A stretch of 11,232 nt of DNA from an uncultured Fidelibacterota bacterium. GTDB taxonomy: Bacteria; Fidelibacterota; Fidelibacteria; Fidelibacterales; Fidelibacteraceae. Below, piece after piece: positions 7,221 to 11,232 of this stretch. The DNA is taken from positions 1 to 11,232 of the forward strand of contig CALMFL010000293.1 in the NCBI GenBank assembly GCA_937862595.1. Direction: 5' to 3'. The position numbers and the translations under genes are program-made. Below the pieces are notes generated by a model, which was not told where the DNA came from, did not search any database, and was given only the letters and a program-made list of their open reading frames with translations. The number at the start of each line of letters is the position of its first letter. The first letter of the stretch is position 1.

Positions 7221-8004
7221 CGTGGCTCACTATAAACACTTCCTGTAATTTTCTGAACGATACGTAATAATTGCCTTCGATCAGGTAGGTGAACCCGTTC
7301 TCCGAGGAGTTCACCTGCGTAATATAACCTACCGGGATATCCCGGGGATATATCTCCGACAGGCCCGAGGTCGTGACGGTCCAGCCGGGTTTGATCTCGA
7401 TCGTTGTGGGAATATCCTCAATGACAAAGGTGTCGCCGTGATGCCATTTCAGGATGCCGTACACACGGGAGGGGTTGATCCGCACGCTCACGCGGACATC
7501 CGGTTCGATGATCATGCTGGCGATGCTGGTTCGCTTTCCGGAAGACAGGATGCGCCCCACAAGCCCGTCCTTGTCGACAATGACGTCATTGGCGCGCACA
7601 TTGTTTTCTTTTCCTTTATCCAGCATGATAATGCTGGACCCGTCTTTAAATCCCTTGTAGGTGATCAGCGCCGGCAGCAGTTCGTAGCGCGAGGTGTCGC
7701 GAAAACCCAGCATGTCGCGCAAGCGTTCGTTTTCCGTGGAAAGGCTCTGCTGGTGCGCCAGTTCCCGGTTCAGACGGAAAATATCCATGCGAAGCTGCCG
7801 GTTCTCTTCAATGACCTTTTTCTTGCGCTGCTGTTCGGCAATGGGTTTTTTCATGAACGATGTGACATCCTGCCAGCGGGTCTGCATCGACAGGATTACG
7901 TGATTTTCTGTTTGGGATAAGAGCAGCAGAGATATTCCGACAAAAACAACGGTCAATATCTCGAGGTGTTTGCGAATTACAAAGTCATACAGTTTGCTAA
8001 GCAT
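7210..8004 (-). CDS. mreC: Rod shape-determining protein MreC
   Basis: Bitopic membrane protein whose periplasmic part binds PBP2 and helps activate the RodA-PBP2 pair. The 264 residues show a short cytoplasmic N-terminus, one membrane segment (about 15-31), a charged coiled coil (about 55-98, with heptad-like EENRQLRMDIFRLNRELAHQ) and then the two beta-barrel domains. Diagnostic pieces are VIVDKDGLVGRIL near 141-152 and TTSGLSEIYPRDIPVG near 211-226, where relatives read TSGLGG.FP.GIPVG. The ATG at 8004 directly follows the mreB stop codon with no gap and has no good Shine-Dalgarno sequence, so it is probably translated by reinitiation after mreB. Length and order are typical. Confidence 0.96.
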   Translation of the reverse strand: MLSKLYDFVIRKHLEILTVVFVGISLLLLSQTENHVILSMQTRWQDVTSFMKKPIAEQQRKKKVIEENRQLRMDIFRLNRELAHQQSLSTENERLRDMLGFRDTSRYELLPALITYKGFKDGSSIIMLDKGKENNVRANDVIVDKDGLVGRILSSGKRTSIASMIIEPDVRVSVRINPSRVYGILKWHHGDTFVIEDIPTTIEIKPGWTVTTSGLSEIYPRDIPVGYITQVNSSENGFTYLIEGNYYVSFRKLQEVFIVSHDGN

Positions 8005-9012
8005 TTACAATAAGACATCAAGATAGTTTTCGATATTTTCAAGGACTTTTCCGGTCCCTTTGGCCACGGAGAGCAGGGGTTCGTCGGCAATGCTCACGGG
8101 GAGGTTCGTTTCCCGGCGGATGCGTTCATCCAGCCCGTGCAGCAGGGAGCCGCCCCCTGTCAGGATCACGCCGCGGTCCAGAATATCCGAGGACAATTCG
8201 GGCGGGGTGTGTTCAAGGGTGCGCTTAATGGCCGCGATCATCATCTCAATGGTTTTCTGGAGGCATTCCGAAACGTCGTTCGCATCCACTTCAACCGTTC
8301 GCGGGATACCCGTAAGCAGGTTCCGGCCTTTCACGGCGATGATCTTTTCTTCCATCGGGATGGCGGACCCGACGGCGATCTTGATCTCTTCGGCCGTTCG
8401 TTCGCCGATCAGAAGGTTGTGCTTGCCGCGGAAATAATGGACGATCGCATTGTTGAGCTCGTCTCCGGCAACCCGGATGGATTCCTTGGCGACGACGCCG
8501 TTCAGCGCCAGGACGGCGATCTCGGTCGTTCCGCCGCCGATGTCCACGATCATGCTTCCGATCGGCTTGCTGATGTCGATCCCGATGCCGATCGCCGCCG
8601 CGACCGGTTCCTCGATCAGATAGACGCGGCTTGCATTCGCGCGCTCCGCGCTTTCCTGCACGGCGCGTTTTTCCACTTCGGTGATCCCGGAGGGGACGCA
8701 AATGACCATTTTCGGACGGGCGAAACGGGAAAGCTGGATCTTTTTGATAAAACCCTGAAGCATGCCGTCCGTCATTTCAAAGTCGGCGATCACACCGTCT
8801 TTCATGGGACGGATCGTGGTGATGTTGGGGTGGGTTCTGCCCAGCATGTCGCGCGCTTCATTTCCAACGGCAATGATCTTTCCGGTTTTGGTGGATTTTG
8901 ACACGATGGAGGGTTCGTTGATCACAATACCCTGTCCGCGCATGTGGATCAATGTATTTGCCGTACCCAAATCTATAGCTATGTCGCTGTTTAACCATTT
9001 GAACATACTCAT
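8005..9012 (-). CDS. mreB: Rod shape-determining actin homologue MreB
   Basis: Bacterial actin that polymerises into membrane-bound filaments and guides side-wall synthesis by the RodA-PBP2 machine. The 335 residues are close to the usual 335-350. Actin-fold motifs are present: phosphate 1 DLGTANTLI (14-22), the catalytic Glu region LIEEPVAAAIG (132-142), phosphate 2 DIGGGTTEIAV (157-167), GDELNNAI (183-190) and the adenosine motif GVILTGGGSLLHGL (281-294). The N-terminal MFKWL patch fits the amphipathic membrane-binding end of many MreB proteins. ATG occurs at 9012 and again at 9006; AAGGA with 6 nt spacing favours 9012. The gene begins only 25 nt downstream of the tRNA-Thr 3' end, so its messenger probably shares a transcript with the tRNA. 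Confidence 0.98.
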   Translation of the reverse strand: MSMFKWLNSDIAIDLGTANTLIHMRGQGIVINEPSIVSKSTKTGKIIAVGNEARDMLGRTHPNITTIRPMKDGVIADFEMTDGMLQGFIKKIQLSRFARPKMVICVPSGITEVEKRAVQESAERANASRVYLIEEPVAAAIGIGIDISKPIGSMIVDIGGGTTEIAVLALNGVVAKESIRVAGDELNNAIVHYFRGKHNLLIGERTAEEIKIAVGSAIPMEEKIIAVKGRNLLTGIPRTVEVDANDVSECLQKTIEMMIAAIKRTLEHTPPELSSDILDRGVILTGGGSLLHGLDERIRRETNLPVSIADEPLLSVAKGTGKVLENIENYLDVLL

Positions 9013-9037
9013 AAGGCATCCTTACTGTTTTTCTTAG
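9013..9037 (-). promoter_or_regulatory. 25-nt mreB leader that is also the tRNA-Thr 3' trailer
   Basis: Between the tRNA discriminator base (9038) and the mreB ATG there are 25 nt, containing the Shine-Dalgarno AAGGA (plus-strand TCCTT at 9019-9023) 6 nt before the start. There is no room for a separate promoter plus leader, and no terminator. The tRNA gene does not encode CCA, so the trailer would be removed by 3' processing, leaving an mreB mRNA with a very short 5' end. Spacing and Shine-Dalgarno are seen directly; the processing model is inference. Confidence 0.6.
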
Positions 9038-9111
9038 AGCCACCTGCCGGATTCGAACCGGCGACCTACGCTTTACGAAAGCGTCGCTGCTACCAGCTGA
9101 GCTAAGGTGGC
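9038..9111 (-). tRNA. tRNA-Thr (anticodon CGT)
   Basis: A 74-nt cloverleaf can be folded by eye. The acceptor GCCACCT pairs fully with AGGTGGC and the discriminator is T. The anticodon stem ACGCT pairs with AGCGT around the loop TTCGTAA, giving anticodon CGT (plus-strand 9075-9077), which reads ACG threonine codons. The T arm is GCCGG-TTCGAAT-CCGGC. The D arm GCTC-AGCTGGTAG-CAGC has three pairs and a C-C mismatch at its inner end, with one more base than the commonest D loop. No CCA is encoded. The gene lies 46 nt after the tkt stop and 25 nt before mreB. Confidence 0.95.
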
Positions 9112-9157
9112 ATAGCCTGTTAATATAATATTTTCCATAAGAAAAACATTAAATTTT
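9112..9157 (-). promoter_or_regulatory. AT-rich spacer, likely promoter of the tRNA-Thr/mreB unit
   Basis: The 46 nt between the tkt stop and the tRNA are about 17% GC, far below the flanking genes. Overlapping -10-like hexamers TATTAT (9125-9130) and TATATT (9122-9127), each with one mismatch to TATAAT, would start transcription a few bases before the tRNA 5' end. The -35 region is poor: the best candidates, TTTAAT or TTAATG, match three of six. A small AT-only inverted repeat (TTTTC/GAAAA) is too weak for a tkt terminator. Placement before the long gene run supports a promoter; the exact elements are uncertain. Confidence 0.45.
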
Positions 9158-11164
9158 CTAAACTAATTTCCTCTCAGCTTTGTCCAGCCACGCTTTAATG
9201 CTATCGTAAACGGCCTTGGCCGTAAAACCGAATTTTTCCGCCAGTTCCTCATAGGGCGCCGAGCTGCCGAAACGATCCATGCCGATGATCCTGCCCGGGT
9301 TGCCTGTGATCTCGCGCCATCCCAGTGTCCGGCCGGCCTCGACGATAAATACGGGGATGTTCCCTGTCGGGAACAGGGATTCCCGGTAGGGTTCATCCTG
9401 CAGAAGAAAGGTCTCATAGGCAGGCACGGACACAACCCGCACGGCGCAGCCTTCGGATGCGAGCATCCCGGCGGCTTCCGTACACAGGGAAAGCTCCGAA
9501 CCGGAGCCTGCCAGGATCATGTCGGGCGTTCCCGGAGTATCTTTCACGATATAGGCCCCGCGGTTAAAATGTTGAATTCTGTCCGATCTTTCGCGCGGCT
9601 GCTCCGGACAGGTCTGCCGGGTCAGCACGATGGCGGTCGGACCTTCCCGGTTCTCGAGGGCCGAGATCCAGGACTCCATCGTTTCGCGTTCGTCAGCGGG
9701 ACGAATCACGGTCAGTCCCGGGATAAGCCGCAGGGACATAAGCTGTTCGACCGGCTGATGGGTCGGGCCGTCCTCTCCGACGAAAATGCTGTCGTGGGTA
9801 AAAACATAGATCACCTGGATCTTCATCAGCGCCGCCATCCGGATCGCCGAACGCATGTAATCCGAAAAAACAAGAAATGTTCCCCCGAAGGGAATAAAAC
9901 CGCATCCGTAGAGGGCGATCCCGTTCATGAGGGCGCCCATGGCAAATTCCCGGATCCCGAAATGAATGTTCCGCCCCTTGAAATCTCCGCGGGACAGGTC
10001 GCCGCCCTGTTTGAGCGTGGTCTTGTTGGACCCCGCGAGGTCGGCCGAGCCGCCGATAAGTCCGGGAATGTTCTTTTCCAGCGTCTGCAATATATTCCCG
10101 GAATGCGCCCGGGTGGAATTGTCCTTGTTCTTAAGCCCGGTGAGAATGTTCTCCCTCAGGTCTTCCGGGAAGATCTTTGACGCTTGCCCTACATAGGCGC
10201 GGTACGCTTCCGGCCGTTTTTCCTGCCATTCCCGATAGCGCATCTGCCAGGCGTCGTACTCCGGCTTGACCTTGCCTGCATGGCCGGCAAATTCTTTTTT
10301 TGCTTCCTCCGGAATATAGAACGATCTGTCGGGGGGGAATCCCAGTTTTTCTTTTGTCAGGCGCAGTTCTTCTTCGCCCAGGGGTGATCCGTGGGCTTCC
10401 GGCGTATCCTGGCGGTTCGGACTCCCGAAAGCAATATGGGTCCACGCCACGATCAGGGAGGGTTTCTCTTTTTCTTTTTGCGCTTCCAGAATGGCGCGTT
10501 CGATCTGCTCCTGGTCGTGGCCGTCGATCTCCATGACCTGCCACCCGTATGCCCGATAGCGCATCGCCACGTTTTCCGAAAAGGTCAGGCCGGTGTTTCC
10601 GTCAATGGTAATGCCGTTGTTGTCGTAAAAACAGATCAGCCTGTCAAGGCCGAGATGACCCGCCAGCGAAGAAGCTTCGTGGCTGACGCCTTCCATAAGG
10701 TCGCCGTCCCCGCAAAAACAATAAATATAATGATCTCCAAAGAGAGAAAAGGTTTCGTCGTTCCATCGCGCGGCTGCCATTCCGGCGGCCATGGCCATGC
10801 CGACGGCATTCGCCAGCCCCTGCCCGAGCGGACCCGTTGTGGTCTCAACGCCCGGGATCTCGCGTTCGGGATGCCCCGGCGTAACGGAGCCCCACTGGCG
10901 GAAGGCCTTCAGGTCGTCCAGGGTGATGCCGTAACCCGCAAGATGCAGCAGTCCGTACAAAAGCGCAGATCCGTGCCCGCCCGACATGACGAAGCGGTCC
11001 CGTCCGGGCCAGTCGGGGTCCGCAGGATTGAGGCGTAAAAATTTCGTCCACAGAACGGCGGCGCAATCCGCCATTCCCATCGGCAATCCGGGGTGTCCGG
11101 ACTGGGCTTTTTCCACCATATCCGCGGCCAGTAGACGCAGGGTGTCGGCGGTTCGTTTAGACAT
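9158..11164 (-). CDS. tkt: Transketolase
   Basis: Thiamine-diphosphate and Mg-dependent enzyme that moves two-carbon ketol units between sugar phosphates, linking the pentose phosphate pathway to glycolysis. The 668 residues are full length (usual 650-680). Cofactor-site motifs run in order: SGHPG (22-26), SGGHGSALLY (61-70), GPLGQG (111-116) and the ThDP/Mg motif GDGDLMEGVSHEA beginning at 152 with Asn183. In the pyrimidine-binding domain, HFGIREFAMG (401-410) holds the catalytic Glu406, and HDSIFVGEDGPTHQPVEQ (459-475) is conserved. The C-terminal domain ends with MDRFGSSAPYEEL (629-641). It is a single-chain form, not a split N/C pair. The ATG at 11164 has GGAG 7 nt upstream. The stop is TAG. 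It probably forms its own transcription unit ahead of the AT-rich spacer. Confidence 0.98.
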   Translation of the reverse strand: MSKRTADTLRLLAADMVEKAQSGHPGLPMGMADCAAVLWTKFLRLNPADPDWPGRDRFVMSGGHGSALLYGLLHLAGYGITLDDLKAFRQWGSVTPGHPEREIPGVETTTGPLGQGLANAVGMAMAAGMAAARWNDETFSLFGDHYIYCFCGDGDLMEGVSHEASSLAGHLGLDRLICFYDNNGITIDGNTGLTFSENVAMRYRAYGWQVMEIDGHDQEQIERAILEAQKEKEKPSLIVAWTHIAFGSPNRQDTPEAHGSPLGEEELRLTKEKLGFPPDRSFYIPEEAKKEFAGHAGKVKPEYDAWQMRYREWQEKRPEAYRAYVGQASKIFPEDLRENILTGLKNKDNSTRAHSGNILQTLEKNIPGLIGGSADLAGSNKTTLKQGGDLSRGDFKGRNIHFGIREFAMGALMNGIALYGCGFIPFGGTFLVFSDYMRSAIRMAALMKIQVIYVFTHDSIFVGEDGPTHQPVEQLMSLRLIPGLTVIRPADERETMESWISALENREGPTAIVLTRQTCPEQPRERSDRIQHFNRGAYIVKDTPGTPDMILAGSGSELSLCTEAAGMLASEGCAVRVVSVPAYETFLLQDEPYRESLFPTGNIPVFIVEAGRTLGWREITGNPGRIIGMDRFGSSAPYEELAEKFGFTAKAVYDSIKAWLDKAERKLV

Positions 11165-11232
11165 ACATCATCTCCAATAATCTAAGTTAGGATTAATTTA
11201 TCATCTTTTGCAATTTAATAAAACCCTTTTAT
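11165..11232 (-). promoter_or_regulatory. AT-rich leader of tkt with its ribosome binding site
   Basis: The 68 nt upstream of tkt, up to the right edge, are about 24% GC, unlike the genes. GGAG (plus-strand CTCC at 11172-11175) lies 7 nt before the ATG and sets the start. A TTGCAA hexamer (four of six to TTGACA) occurs in the minus-strand leader, but the hexamers about 17-18 nt after it match TATAAT at only three of six or fewer, so I cannot assign a promoter with confidence. No coding frame is evident here. Confidence 0.4.

Noticed and set aside
8137..8901. A 254-codon plus-strand open frame antisense to mreB
   Set aside because: mreB is unambiguous; the antisense product is rich in Asp, His, Gly and Arg, has no recognisable domain, and has no ribosome site that I can see.
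9129..9157. A possible intrinsic terminator after tkt
   Set aside because: The only inverted repeat (TTTTC/GAAAA around 5 nt) is all weak pairs with one G-C, so it is not a credible terminator.
9359..9379. Nested inverted repeats GTTCCC/GGGAAC and TCCCTGT/ACAGGGA inside tkt
   Set aside because: They lie within conserved coding sequence, have no adjacent T-run, and are best explained as chance in GC-rich codons.
1..11232. CRISPR arrays, insertion sequences, integrase or phage genes, toxin-antitoxin pairs, or other defence-like modules
   Set aside because: I found no direct-repeat array, terminal inverted repeats or accessory-type gene. The minus strand is almost fully occupied by housekeeping genes with no gap over 70 nt.

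Overview
The window holds eleven genes, all on the minus strand, and almost no spare DNA. From right to left, which is the direction of transcription, they are: tkt (transketolase), a tRNA-Thr(CGT), the rod-shape and cell-elongation set mreB-mreC-mreD-mrdA-rodA, then smpB-tyrS-tilS-hpt, with hpt cut by the left edge. Every protein gene belongs to a well-known bacterial family and appears intact, with its diagnostic motifs in place. I see no mobile element, CRISPR array, phage gene, integrase or foreign-looking island.

Layout. Bases 11165-11232 are an AT-rich leader (about 24% GC by hand count) ahead of tkt. Bases 9112-9157, between tkt and the tRNA, are even more AT-rich (about 17% GC) and are the most likely promoter for everything to their left. 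From the tRNA on, junctions are very tight: 25 nt (tRNA to mreB), 0 nt (mreB/mreC), 11-nt overlap (mreC/mreD), 2 nt (mreD/mrdA), 4-nt ATGA overlap (mrdA/rodA), 70 nt (rodA to smpB), 17 nt (smpB to tyrS), 37 nt (tyrS to tilS) and 8-nt overlap (tilS/hpt). This looks like one long transcription unit, possibly with an internal start before smpB.

How the genes fit together. MreB filaments, MreC, MreD, the SEDS glycosyltransferase RodA and the transpeptidase PBP2 (MrdA) form the elongasome that builds the side wall of rod-shaped cells. The second block serves translation: SmpB (ribosome rescue with tmRNA), TyrRS (tRNA-Tyr charging) and TilS (tRNA-Ile lysidine). Hpt (purine salvage) commonly follows tilS in bacteria, often with ftsH next; ftsH would lie beyond the left edge. 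Tkt links glycolysis and the pentose phosphate pathway.

Organism. A rod-forming bacterium of roughly 50% GC that uses Shine-Dalgarno sequences (clear AAAGGAG, AAGGA and GGAG sites), which argues against typical Bacteroidetes. The joined mreBCD-mrdA-rodA order is unlike Escherichia coli, where mreBCD and mrdAB are apart. I cannot place it further from sequence alone. The window is largely ordinary core-genome DNA. The points worth a second look are the tRNA-Thr fused to the mreB leader, a likely Cys3His metal site beside the PBP2 active site, competing hairpins over the tilS ribosome binding site, and the GTG start of smpB with no Shine-Dalgarno sequence.
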